64,000 nucleotides of DNA from Timburyella sp030842085. Its GTDB lineage: Bacteria > Bacillota > Clostridia > Oscillospirales > Acutalibacteraceae. Numbering within the stretch: the stretch's first letter is position 1; every line of letters starts with the position of its first letter. The DNA is taken from contig JAUUSE010000002.1 in assembly GCA_030842085.1 (NCBI GenBank), positions 1-64,000 on the forward strand. The letters run 5' to 3'. The position numbers and the translations under genes were made by a program. Shown piece by piece: positions 17,335 through 25,924 of the stretch. The notes beneath the pieces were generated by a model. That model saw only the letters and a program-made list of their open reading frames with translations. It was not told where the DNA came from and searched no databases.

Positions 17335-17577
17335 ATGACCATGCGTGAAACCTTTGTAAAAGAACGCAATGACGCCCTGTTCAGTCTGGACAGGAAGAAG
17401 ATCGAAGCATATTGCGCCAAGCACGGCGATACGGATACAGCCGAGCTGCCGGATCCTGTATTCTGGGCCGGCGTATATAAAGCCATTTGTGCGATCCGAA
17501 ACGCACCCGAAGATAAAGTGCGGGAAGCTCGAACCTGGCTTGCGTCTCATGGCTTCTCAGACACCATAAGACTCTAA
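17335..17577 (+). CDS. Hypothetical protein (80 aa)
   Basis: A small helical protein with an ALFSLDRKKIEAYC start region and an ARTWLASHGF end. The start follows GGAGGGTAG. It is the last gene of the SOS-type cassette and is followed by a terminator hairpin. Not recognised. Confidence 0.6.
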   Translation: MTMRETFVKERNDALFSLDRKKIEAYCAKHGDTDTAELPDPVFWAGVYKAICAIRNAPEDKVREARTWLASHGFSDTIRL

Positions 17578-17710
17578 TCTAATTAAATCAACGGCAAAAC
17601 GACGGAATGGCTGAGATGAAACAGGCTGCATAAGTCCATCTCCAGGTCACTTGACCGTGCGGCAGAAATGCCCGAACATTCACCGGTAGTTATTCCAGAC
17701 ATACGTGAGA

Positions 17711-17779
17711 GGCCACCGGCAAGGTAAGACACTATAGCTCTATCTATAGGTCTGCCTTGTCGGTGGCCTTTTTCTTTTT
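17711..17779 (+). terminator. Strong intrinsic terminator after the SOS cassette
   Basis: GGCCACCGGCAAGG (17711-17724) pairs with CCTTGTCGGTGGCC (17754-17767) through one wobble, and GAC/GTC extends the inner stem. The loop is about 20 bases and TTTTTCTTTTT follows. Confidence 0.88.
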
Positions 17780-17920
17780 GCCCCGACACCCAACAAAAAC
17801 ATATTCGCAGCCTGAAGTACAAGGGCAGAGGATACAAATACGCTGATCTCAATTTCTTTGAGAAAGCCGTATGGGTACCCTTAGATTTCTGCACCCTTTT
17901 TCAGGCCTGCGGCAATCGGA

Positions 17921-17980
17921 GTCCTTTTCGTCAGCGTGATTTGTGTCCTACCTGTCACGCTAGGCGGAAAGGACTTTTAT
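17921..17980 (+). promoter_or_regulatory. Hairpin with T-rich tail, possible attenuator
   Basis: Outer stem GTCCTTTTCG (17921-17930) with CGGAAAGGAC (17965-17974) and inner stem AGCGTGA (17933-17939) with TCACGCT (17955-17961), followed by TTTTAT. It lies about 100 bases upstream of the sigma-region-4-like gene and could stop transcription before it. Confidence 0.6.
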
Positions 17981-18018
17981 GTTGTGTCATTGGCTCTGCT
18001 ATGTGGCGGCATACCCGT

Positions 18019-18067
18019 GATCTCCGATTTCGATTCCACACCACAAATCGAAATCAAAAAGGAGATC
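18019..18067 (+). promoter_or_regulatory. Hairpin sequestering the ribosome binding site
   Basis: A perfect 10-bp stem GATTTCGATT (18026-18035) with AATCGAAATC (18046-18055) is extended, across a five-A bulge, by GATCTCC (18019-18025) with GGAGATC (18061-18067). The right arm contains the GGAG ribosome binding site of the gene starting at 18074, so translation should be blocked when the hairpin forms. Confidence 0.7.
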
Positions 18068-18073
18068 ACAAAA

Positions 18074-18544
18074 ATGGCAATCAATTTTGGCGCTGAATAC
18101 AGGCGATTCAACAAGGAAATGGAAAAGAAGCACAGGCTTTACGCCCAGCTCGAGATGACACAGGAGCAGATCGATGCGCTGGATGCGTTTGACAAGGAAG
18201 AATTCCTTTCAAACAACAATTACAAGCGTCATGTTCTCTCGCTGGATATTGATGAAAACACGGATGCCCCGGAGGATCAGCCTCTGCTGTACAGGAAGTT
18301 CGGCGATGCTTTATCTGTGGAGCTCAAAGTGACGTTCCGTGAAAAGTGTGACTGGCTGGAGGATATCACTTCCCCCGAACTCAAGAGGAAACTGCTCTCA
18401 CTGTCGCCGAAAGACCTTGCGATTCTGGATTTATATGTGTTTGAGGAAAAGACACAACAGGAAGTTGCCAAAGAGATGCAGCTCTCACAGCAAGCGATTC
18501 AAAAGCGGTTGAAGAAGATCACAGGAATCCTTGGAGAGGATTAA
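18074..18544 (+). CDS. Sigma-70 region 4-like / ArpU-type regulator
   Basis: The 156-residue protein has an acidic, helical N-terminal half and a C-terminal helix-turn-helix near 105-150 (LSPKDLAILDLYVFEEKTQQEVAKEM, shown here only as position; the recognition helix holds LSQQAIQKRLKKI). That pattern matches sigma region 4 without region 2, as in phage ArpU-like late regulators. It cannot be a complete sigma factor. The start is the ATG seven bases after GGAGATC; longer upstream frames overlap the hairpins. Its expression seems controlled by the two upstream RNA structures. It precedes the structured RNA and helicase and may control the recombination module. Confidence 0.75.
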   Translation: MAINFGAEYRRFNKEMEKKHRLYAQLEMTQEQIDALDAFDKEEFLSNNNYKRHVLSLDIDENTDAPEDQPLLYRKFGDALSVELKVTFREKCDWLEDITSPELKRKLLSLSPKDLAILDLYVFEEKTQQEVAKEMQLSQQAIQKRLKKITGILGED

Positions 18545-18600
18545 ACAGATTTTTTTGAGAAATTTTCTGCCCAGGTTGTATTTTGGGTGGTTCTCGTGCT

Positions 18601-19110
18601 CTACGTATTGAGAGGATCTTTTTTCTCTCGTTTGGTCTTTGAAAACTGAATAGTCTGGATGCCGAGGGAACTCCCTCCTCTGTCCGAAAGGACAAGCTGC
18701 CGGATGTGAGCGCCAGGACTCCGCAAAACCAGCGGACGAGCGATACATCACACGCCGGGTCGGCCGGAAAACAGTATCGGCCGATTGGCGATGACAAGAG
18801 GTGGGTGAATAATGATACTTCTGCAAGGCAATGCAGCTCGCCGGAAGGCGGGATAAGTATGTTACGGGTTGGAATGGATACCCGCTACGGCTTATATGAT
18901 CCCGGTTGCTGAGAAAAGAGTCTCAGCATGGATACTGTCGGGAACTCCGCATCCACCCTATATCAGCAGATTTCTTTTTTCTGCTGTGTCCGTCGGGGCC
19001 GAGAGAAATAGACGGATCTCAAACCACCACAAAATTACGAAAAGATATTTGGTGGCAGAACTACTGTGCAGGAGCGGTAACGCTCCTGCATACCATTCTG
19101 CTACCAAACA
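18601..19110 (+). ncRNA. Candidate large structured RNA or long structured 5' leader
   Basis: No convincing gene fits this 590-base gap, but hairpins are packed through it: GAGGG/CCCTC (18664-18668, 18673-18677), GTCC-GAAA-GGAC (18682-18693), a CGCC..TCGGCCG stem with its partner (18753-18790), a three-way junction closed by ATACTT/AAGTAT (18815-18860) holding CTGCA/TGCAG and CGCC-GGAA-GGCG arms, TGCTGAGA/TCTCAGCA (18907-18928), CAGCAGA/TCTGCTG (18964-18986), and a 10-bp TGCAGGAGCG stem capped by GTAA (19067-19090) inside GGTGGCAGAA/TTCTGCTACC (19051-19105). CCACCA at 19024 can compete for GGTGG. I cannot assign a known class; it may be a separate RNA or the helicase leader. Confidence 0.65.
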
Positions 19111-19135
19111 CCCCGAGAGAAGGAGGATCTTCAAC

Positions 19136-21409
19136 ATGTTTGAAATCACATATAACGACAGCGATACGCTGCAGAACTTCATAGATGCGGATAAAGCCTA
19201 CCACGGAGCCATTTACGACTTCACCTTTGAGGGAAGGTTTATCGTCTATCATTTCTTTGTCAAAGACACCGCACGGTATGTCGCCCTGGACAGCATGACG
19301 GGATACGGCTCCGAGATTACCCGCAGAAGAAAAGACAATCTCTTCGATACCCGCAGTTATCACAGCATGACGCCGATGGTGCTTGACTCCATCAAATACA
19401 CAGGCGACAAACGGTATCTGAATGTAATCGTCAACAATCCGCTGGAAGCGATTGAATCCATCTTCCGCACGATCCTTCCCGAGTATGGATTCACCGTTCG
19501 TGAGGATCAGATCAAACTCAGCCAGGACATGTACCTTGGGCTCACCGGAAAACAGGTCACCATCTGCGAAGCGGAAGTCGGCACCGGCAAAACGCTTGCT
19601 TATCTGATCGCATCTTTCGTTGCGAAGGAGCGTTACGCAGCGGAGTATGGTTTCAATCTTCCCGTTACGATCAGCACATCCAGTATCGAGCTCCAGAAGA
19701 TGATCGTAGAAAAGGAAGTGCCGCAGCTCTCCCGCATGCTTCAGGATTACGGTCTGATCAAGCACCCGCTCTGTGCTGTGGTTCGCAAAGGCAAAGAGCA
19801 TTACTTCTGCAAAGCCCGCTACTACGATTACCTCAACAAGATCATGGATCATAAGGAGAAGTACCGGAACATGCTGGACTACTTCACGGCGAATAAAATC
19901 GCTGTTCGGGCTTTTGACCTCGATCTGTGGGACATGCCCGCCGCCATCAAAGGCAAGATTTGCGTCAAGGGCAGATGCAACCATTGCGAATACAGAGATG
20001 ACTGCCGTTACTCCTGCTATGTGAAGGCAGCCAATGATAAGGGCGCCGTTGATTATCAGGTGACCAATCACAATATGTTTTTGACCAGCATCAAGGCATC
20101 CGACGGCGAAGCGACATCCCGAATCATTCAGAGAAGCCCTTACGTGGTGATCGATGAAGCCCACAAGCTTCTTGAAGCGGCGCAGGCAACCTTCGGGGAG
20201 CAGTTCTCCGAAGGGATGATCCAGAAGTATATCAACTCAGTCAGATACCTCAAATCCGAAAGAGTCAAAGATGATGCGTATAATTACTTCCTGGATAAAG
20301 CGAGGAAAACAAACCAGCAGCTCTTCGCCATGCTTCGCAAACTGATCCCTGACGATGAATTCAATGATGAGCGCACCTTTGGAATCACGATTCCCGATGC
20401 AGGCGTCTCCCTCATCCTCCGACTGGCAGAAACGATTGCCATGATTGAAGCCGGTAGAAAGCCTCATCGCGGAGCATACGAAATGGACGGCAAAAGGATC
20501 ATCAAGGTGTTGGAGCAGTTCGTGCGGCAAAATGACAGCAATGTCTGGCTCGAATTGGAGGACGGCAACAGCCTTTCCCTGTGCTGTTGCCCGCGGAACA
20601 TGGCAGATGTGATGGAGAAAAAAGTGTGGAACCGATCCGTCAGCTATGTTCTGACCTCCGGTACCATGAGCGATGGGAGGGACTTTTCGTTCTTCAAGAA
20701 GGAAAACGGGATTGCCCGGCTCTCCAAACACCTTGTGAGCGAGTGCTCGACTGCCTCCCCCTTTGACTATCAGAACCATACCAGGATGTACATTCCTGAA
20801 GATATGCCCGCGCCGGATAACAAGAGTGATGACTATATCAATGCCATTACGGAAAGTATCCTCCGGCTCATCGATGCGACCAACGGTCACACCGCCATTC
20901 TGTTCACCTCGTATAAAGTCCTGCAGGCCGTATATGAAAGAGCCATTCATCAGCTCGGCAAGTACGAAGTATTCTGCATGACAAGGAACAACAGAAAGGT
21001 CATCAGCGATTTCCGCAAGAGCAGGAACGGTGTTCTGTTTGCATCCGGCTCCATGTGGGAGGGCGTGGATTGTGTTGGTGACGGGCTATCCTCCGTGATT
21101 ATCGTCCGTCTGCCGTTCCCTTTGAGATCGGCAGCAATGGAACAGAAGAAGGAAGCAATCGGAGATGTGGCAAAGTTCGTCCATGAATATGCCGTCCCCG
21201 AGATGCTGATCAAGCTCCGCCAGGGCGTCGGAAGACTGATCCGCTGTGAGACAGACACCGGCGTGATTTCTATCCTGGATTCCCGAGCCGCAAACGGCAG
21301 CTATGTTCCGAGAGTGAAGATGGCTCTTCTCAAGTATCCGACCGTGGATTCCGTTGAGGAGGTCAAGTCCTTCATGGAGAGTGTGAAGGGAGAAGATTAC
21401 TATGCCTGA
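19136..21409 (+). CDS. DinG/XPD-type superfamily 2 helicase
   Basis: The 757 residues carry Walker A AEVGTGKT near 146-153, a four-cysteine Fe-S-type cluster near 276-295 (GRCNHCEYRDDCRYSC), a DEAH box in VIDEAHKL near 338, and a C-terminal LRQGVGRLIR motif. This is the XPD/DinG arrangement: a 5'-3' DNA helicase with an iron-sulfur domain. The start is the ATG ten bases after AGGAGG; longer upstream frames run through the structured RNA region and are rejected. It overlaps the next small gene by eight bases. It probably unwinds DNA or R-loops during replication or transfer of the island. Confidence 0.9.
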   Translation: MFEITYNDSDTLQNFIDADKAYHGAIYDFTFEGRFIVYHFFVKDTARYVALDSMTGYGSEITRRRKDNLFDTRSYHSMTPMVLDSIKYTGDKRYLNVIVNNPLEAIESIFRTILPEYGFTVREDQIKLSQDMYLGLTGKQVTICEAEVGTGKTLAYLIASFVAKERYAAEYGFNLPVTISTSSIELQKMIVEKEVPQLSRMLQDYGLIKHPLCAVVRKGKEHYFCKARYYDYLNKIMDHKEKYRNMLDYFTANKIAVRAFDLDLWDMPAAIKGKICVKGRCNHCEYRDDCRYSCYVKAANDKGAVDYQVTNHNMFLTSIKASDGEATSRIIQRSPYVVIDEAHKLLEAAQATFGEQFSEGMIQKYINSVRYLKSERVKDDAYNYFLDKARKTNQQLFAMLRKLIPDDEFNDERTFGITIPDAGVSLILRLAETIAMIEAGRKPHRGAYEMDGKRIIKVLEQFVRQNDSNVWLELEDGNSLSLCCCPRNMADVMEKKVWNRSVSYVLTSGTMSDGRDFSFFKKENGIARLSKHLVSECSTASPFDYQNHTRMYIPEDMPAPDNKSDDYINAITESILRLIDATNGHTAILFTSYKVLQAVYERAIHQLGKYEVFCMTRNNRKVISDFRKSRNGVLFASGSMWEGVDCVGDGLSSVIIVRLPFPLRSAAMEQKKEAIGDVAKFVHEYAVPEMLIKLRQGVGRLIRCETDTGVISILDSRAANGSYVPRVKMALLKYPTVDSVEEVKSFMESVKGEDYYA

Positions 21410-21587
21410 CGACTACAAGCCGGATATGGGAGAGTCCTCGCCGAAAAGCGAGGACTCTCCTGTGATCACACACATTGAAACAAACATCTTCGACATCGAG
21501 GAGATCTATCCAAACTACACAGTGCAGGTGCTCCGCAACAGCGTCACCGGTGAGGTCAGTGTCGGATGGTGGAAGAACGGAGAGTAG
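21402..21587 (+). CDS. Small acidic protein (61 aa)
   Basis: A short, acidic protein with a C-terminal VLRNSVTGEVSVGWWKNGE beta-hairpin-like segment. It overlaps the helicase stop by eight bases, so it is translationally coupled. Small proteins like this often precede serine recombinase genes on such islands. Function unknown. Confidence 0.6.
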   Translation: MPDDYKPDMGESSPKSEDSPVITHIETNIFDIEEIYPNYTVQVLRNSVTGEVSVGWWKNGE

Positions 21588-21590
21588 CCC

Positions 21591-21749
21591 ATGCTATCTG
21601 AAGTACAGACGAAAAGCGCCAATTATCTCCGCATCATCGCCGTCCTTAAAGCCCTGCGAGAACGAGGATACATTAACGACAAGGAATATGCCAGGGCCAA
21701 GAAATACTATCGCAAGCTCACAGGCGCCGATATTGTTATCGCAGATTAA
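21591..21749 (+). CDS. SHOCT-like small protein (52 aa)
   Basis: The 52-residue frame starts at ATG three bases after the previous stop, with GGAGAGTAG as binding site. Its core, ALRERGYINDKEYARAKKYY, follows the SHOCT pattern (leucine-rich helix, G-I turn, helix with conserved E/A/K). SHOCT domains are short and found at the ends of many Firmicutes proteins, with unclear role. The coupling to the two genes upstream and the position before a recombinase suggest it belongs to the integration module. Confidence 0.65.
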   Translation: MLSEVQTKSANYLRIIAVLKALRERGYINDKEYARAKKYYRKLTGADIVIAD

Positions 21750-21873
21750 AAAGATATTTCTTTCGATTTTCGCTGGACTTGTCAAGTTCCGTGGATATAA
21801 TCTGTGTTGCCGACAAAAAGAGGTTTGCCCCAAAATGTAGGGCAAACCTCCCGAAAGGAAAGGAGGAAGACAC

Positions 21874-23415
21874 ATGGCTCAAGCAAAGCTGATTTCGCCG
21901 GTATCCAGGCAAGCATATGAGCGGACGAAGGTCGCAGCCTATTGCCGTGTTTCCTCCAATTCCGCAGACCAGCTCAACTCCTATGCCGCCCAGATCAGGG
22001 CGTATACCAAGCTGATAAAGAGCAATGACTCGTGGGAACTCGTCGAGATATTTGCCGATGAAGGACTCAGCGGTATGAAAGCTGAGAACAGAGTCGAGTT
22101 CCAGCGTATGATCGAGATGTGTGAGCACAAGCAGATCGATCTGATCATCACCAAGTCTGTTTCCCGATTCGCCCGAAACGTGAAAGAGGCTCTGGAATAT
22201 GTCCGAAAGCTCAAGCTTCTCGGCATCGGCGTCCAGTTTGAAAAAGAAGGCATCTACACCCTGGCGCTGGGCGATGAGATGCTGCTCAACACATTTTCCG
22301 CCATCGCGCAGGAGGAGTCAAAGGCGATCTCACAGAACCAGCGGCTCTCCATCGTAAAGCGGATGGAACGAGGCGAATATGTTGACAGCAACGCCCCATA
22401 TGGGTTCCGACTGCAGGACAAAAAGCTCGAAGCCTTTGACCGGGAAGCCGATGTAGTACGCTACATCTTCCAACAATATTTGAGTGGATGGTCGACCAGT
22501 GAAATAGCAAGGGATCTGACCGAAAAAGGCATCCAGACCAAGCTCGGCAAAGAGCAGTGGCGATCCACAAAGATATCCTATATTCTCTCCAATGAGCGTT
22601 ACGTGGGTGACTGCAGATATCAGAAGACATATCGAGACACCACCGTTCCGTTCAAGCAGTCGAAGAACCGCGGTCAGGAAGATATGTTCTATGCCAGCGA
22701 AACTCATGATCCGATTATAGACAGGGAGTCCTTCGAGAAGGTTCAGGCATTGCTGCAAGACCGAAAGGAACGGTTTTCAAAGTCCGAACAACTGAATATC
22801 TACCCTCTAACGAGCCGCATTCGGTGTTCCGAATGCGGCTCGGTCTTTCGCAGGAAGGTTCGGAACGGAGCAATCAAATGGGTATGTGCCAGACACAGCG
22901 CCGACACCCATGCCTGCCCTTCGGGATACTACAGTGAAGAACGGATTTATGACGGATTCATCACCATGGTAAACAAGCTCCGATTCGGAGAAGAACGGAT
23001 TCTCGACCAGGTGATCGCAAAGCTTGAAACGGCTGCAGCCCTGTATAAGCGCAATAATATCTCTGCCGGAAAGATGAGCCAGAGCATTGCCGAACTGAAC
23101 GCAAAGCTTGTCATGCTCGAGCAGCTCCGCTCAAAAGGCTACCTTGCCATAGAGGTATATCAGTCACAGACCAGGGACATCCAGAAGCAGATCAGCAGCC
23201 TGAAATCTGAGCGAAGGAGTGCCTTTGAATCCACGATTCAGACTATGCTCGATGAGGTCTTGAAGATGAGATCACTGCTCAATGAAATAGAGGAACCCCT
23301 CGAGGAGTTCAATGACAAGCTGTTTCACGAACTCGTCAAGGGCATCGAAATAAATAAGCAGGACGAAATGACCGTCACTTTCCTTGGCGGCCTAAAATTC
23401 ACCGAGCTGATATAG
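21874..23415 (+). CDS. Large serine recombinase 1
   Basis: The 513-residue protein has an N-terminal resolvase domain (about 18-165) with catalytic S27 in YCRVSS and the arginine motif SVSRFARN near 101; a recombinase domain (about 190-295); a zinc ribbon CSECG near 322 with a later C/C pair; and a C-terminal coiled coil. This is the large-serine-integrase layout. It should cut attachment sites through a 5'-phosphoserine link and exchange strands. AGGAGGAAG precedes the ATG. It is nine bases from the catalytic-domain-less recombinase, so both are likely made together. Confidence 0.92.
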   Translation: MAQAKLISPVSRQAYERTKVAAYCRVSSNSADQLNSYAAQIRAYTKLIKSNDSWELVEIFADEGLSGMKAENRVEFQRMIEMCEHKQIDLIITKSVSRFARNVKEALEYVRKLKLLGIGVQFEKEGIYTLALGDEMLLNTFSAIAQEESKAISQNQRLSIVKRMERGEYVDSNAPYGFRLQDKKLEAFDREADVVRYIFQQYLSGWSTSEIARDLTEKGIQTKLGKEQWRSTKISYILSNERYVGDCRYQKTYRDTTVPFKQSKNRGQEDMFYASETHDPIIDRESFEKVQALLQDRKERFSKSEQLNIYPLTSRIRCSECGSVFRRKVRNGAIKWVCARHSADTHACPSGYYSEERIYDGFITMVNKLRFGEERILDQVIAKLETAAALYKRNNISAGKMSQSIAELNAKLVMLEQLRSKGYLAIEVYQSQTRDIQKQISSLKSERRSAFESTIQTMLDEVLKMRSLLNEIEEPLEEFNDKLFHELVKGIEINKQDEMTVTFLGGLKFTELI

Positions 23416-23424
23416 GAGCAAGCC

Positions 23425-24336
23425 ATGAAGAAGACACGCTTTATACCATACGGATACACCATGCGAAACGGACGAACCGTCATTGAGCACGGCGAAGCTG
23501 ACATCATCCGATATATCTTCGACGAGTACATCAAAGGAGCCTCTCTCAAAGATCTGGCCGAAGAACTGACAGCTCGCAAAGTGCCTTATACGGAGAAGAC
23601 GGAAGTATGGGATAAAGCGAGAATCGCAAGAATCATCGACAACGCCAAATACACCGGCTCGGAAATCTATGATCCCATCATCGATGAAGATACGTTTGAG
23701 GAAGCAGCGGCGGCAAAAGCAGCCAGACTGCGCAACCAAACTGTAAGTGAATGCGAAGGCATCACCTTAATGCGGGATCGAATCCGATGCGGTCAATGCG
23801 GCGCTCCGATGGTACGGCACATCTGCTCCAAACGAAAAGTTAAAGAAAGCTGGACCTGCACTAATGACGCCTGCGGATGCCGAGTGAGAATCAGCGATAC
23901 CGATCTTCTGATGAAGGTCACACTACTCATGAATCGAGTTATCGAAAATGCCGATCTCATGGTGCCGAAACCGAGAAAGAGAGCGAAAGACTCTCCCGCA
24001 GTACAAAGACTGCAAAATGAGATCGATATCGAGCTCTCCGCGGATCAGCCAAGCGAGAAGTTCATCGCCTCCCGCATCTGCGAGATAGCAAGCCAGCTTT
24101 ACAAAGAGACAAACGCAAAGGAGCAAATCGCTGCCCGTATCGCTCAGAAGAGGGTCATGCTCATGAACCCTCAAACAGAGTTCAACTCAGTCTATTTCAC
24201 CGATCTTGTTGAGAACGTAATCCTCGAGGCTCCCGCCAGAGTGTCCTTACTCACAAAGACCGATGTTCAAATAAGCGAAGGAGTACCCGATCATGGAAGT
24301 CAAGAAAATACCGAAAAAAACGGTGACGCTGATTGA
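23425..24336 (+). CDS. Recombinase protein lacking the catalytic domain
   Basis: This 303-residue protein starts directly with the PF07508-type recombinase domain (residues about 5-95, starting TRFIPYGYTMRNGRT) and continues with a zinc ribbon (CGQCG near 121, later C/C) and a helical C-terminus. The resolvase catalytic domain is absent, and the start has a GGAGCAAGCC site, so this looks like a designed gene rather than a truncated one. It overlaps recombinase 2 by 44 bases. It could bind DNA as an accessory partner, stabilising or steering the synapse, much like a directionality factor; inferred. Confidence 0.85.
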   Translation: MKKTRFIPYGYTMRNGRTVIEHGEADIIRYIFDEYIKGASLKDLAEELTARKVPYTEKTEVWDKARIARIIDNAKYTGSEIYDPIIDEDTFEEAAAAKAARLRNQTVSECEGITLMRDRIRCGQCGAPMVRHICSKRKVKESWTCTNDACGCRVRISDTDLLMKVTLLMNRVIENADLMVPKPRKRAKDSPAVQRLQNEIDIELSADQPSEKFIASRICEIASQLYKETNAKEQIAARIAQKRVMLMNPQTEFNSVYFTDLVENVILEAPARVSLLTKTDVQISEGVPDHGSQENTEKNGDAD

Positions 24337-25924
24337 GCCGAAACGGTCAGTCCTCGTCGATAAAGAGAAATACCATCAGAAGCGCGTCGCCGCATACTGC
24401 CGTGTCTCGACGGACAGTGAGGAGCAGCTCACGTCCTATGTGAATCAGAAGAAGTTCTACACGGACATGATCGCCAGGAACACTGAATGGGAATTCGCCG
24501 GCCTGTACGCTGACGAAGGTATCTCGGGAACACGCGCAGATAAGCGCCCGGAGTTCAATAACATGATCAAGGCCTGCCTCGCCGGAAAGATCGACTATAT
24601 CATAACGAAATCCGTCTCCCGTTTCGCCCGAAACACGGTGGACTGTCTGGACTACGTCCGCTTGCTGAGAGCCAGAGGAATCGGGATATTATTTGAGGAA
24701 CAGAACATCGATACGCTGAAAAGCGACAGCGAACTGTACCTCGTCATATATGCGGGCTTCGCCCAGTCCGAATCCGAGAGCATCAGCAAGAACATCACAT
24801 GGAGTTACCGAAAAAACTTCGAGGACGGCAAGCCCATCTTCATGTTCAAGAAACTGCTGGGTTACAAAAAGGGCGAAGATGGAGAACCCGTAATCGTCCC
24901 TGAGGAAGCCGAAATCGTGGAACGCATCTACACCATGTACCTGTCCGGAATGACGGTAGACGTCATCTCAAGGCAGCTTCAGTCAGAGCATATTGTGATC
25001 CCCGACAAGAAGTTCAGCTTCGGGAAGAACATGGTCATGAATATACTGAAGAATGAAAAGTACTGCGGAGACTGCATCCTTCAGAAAACCGTAACCGTTG
25101 ACTGCATCTCAAAGACAAGGAAGAAAAACGAAGGCGAAGCCCCCATGTATATCGTGGAGAACAGCCATCCTGCAATCATCAGCAGAGAGATGTTCAATCG
25201 GGCTCAGGAGGAACTGAGCAAACGAAAAGCCCGATCTCCGCAATCACAGAAGACGGCGATTACCGCCTCCGGCAAGTATTCCAAGTACGCGCTGACAGAC
25301 GTTCTGATCTGCGCAGAATGCGGAAGCCGGTATAAGCGCGTGACCTGGACGAGCCTCGGTCAGAAGCGGATCGTGTGGCGCTGTGTCAACCGTTTGGACA
25401 ACGGAAAGAAGTACTGCCAGCACTCCCCGACACTGAGCGAACCGGCCCTGCAGGAAGCGATTGTGAGAGCCTTAAACAAGTTCAACGACGAGGACACCTC
25501 AACGTACCTCACTCTGATGAAAGCCACAATCGGCGAAGCTATCGGCGCCAACGGCGGCTCTGATGAGATCGACCTGCTGGAACGGCGAATCGATGCCCTG
25601 AACAGCCGGATGCTGAAAATGGTCAGCGAAAGCGTCGAGAGAGGCGCCGATATGGAGGAAAACGAAGATGAGTTCAAAACCATCTCCGAACAGATAGAGC
25701 AGCTCAACCGCAGAATAGAAGCCATCCGAAAGAGCGAGGGCAGCGATGAGGATCGGCAGGAACGCTTGAGCCTGATCCAAGCCACCATCGATCAGAGAGA
25801 AGCCCATCGTGACACATACGATGACGCCATCGTCCGTCAGATGATCGAGTGCGTCAAAGTCCACGAAGGAGGAAAGCTCACCATCATCTTCGGAGGCGGC
25901 TATGAGATAGAGGAACAGATCTGA
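24293..25924 (+). CDS. Large serine recombinase 2
   Basis: The 543-residue protein has catalytic S39 in YCRVST, SVSRFARN near 115, a recombinase domain (about 200-300), zinc ribbon CAECG near 340 with its partner pair, and a long C-terminal coiled coil. All catalytic elements appear intact. It starts inside the end of the previous gene. Two complete recombinases plus a catalytic-less one on a single transcript recall the ccrA/ccrB pair of SCC elements, where two recombinases act together. Its stop abuts the stop of the convergent minus-strand gene with no spacer. Confidence 0.92.
   Translation: MEVKKIPKKTVTLIEPKRSVLVDKEKYHQKRVAAYCRVSTDSEEQLTSYVNQKKFYTDMIARNTEWEFAGLYADEGISGTRADKRPEFNNMIKACLAGKIDYIITKSVSRFARNTVDCLDYVRLLRARGIGILFEEQNIDTLKSDSELYLVIYAGFAQSESESISKNITWSYRKNFEDGKPIFMFKKLLGYKKGEDGEPVIVPEEAEIVERIYTMYLSGMTVDVISRQLQSEHIVIPDKKFSFGKNMVMNILKNEKYCGDCILQKTVTVDCISKTRKKNEGEAPMYIVENSHPAIISREMFNRAQEELSKRKARSPQSQKTAITASGKYSKYALTDVLICAECGSRYKRVTWTSLGQKRIVWRCVNRLDNGKKYCQHSPTLSEPALQEAIVRALNKFNDEDTSTYLTLMKATIGEAIGANGGSDEIDLLERRIDALNSRMLKMVSESVERGADMEENEDEFKTISEQIEQLNRRIEAIRKSEGSDEDRQERLSLIQATIDQREAHRDTYDDAIVRQMIECVKVHEGGKLTIIFGGGYEIEEQI

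Noticed and set aside
17780..18060. Open frame with CPTCHARRKGLLCC in the gap before the sigma-region-4-like gene
   Set aside because: No start codon or binding site, and the stretch is better explained by hairpins.
18706..19135. N-terminal extension of the DinG helicase through the structured region
   Set aside because: The family start and the AGGAGG site support the ATG at 19136; upstream codons follow RNA helices and lack family similarity.
19061..20164. Long minus-strand frame (367 codons) opposite the helicase
   Set aside because: It mirrors the codon pattern of the helicase gene and shows no motif or ribosome binding site.
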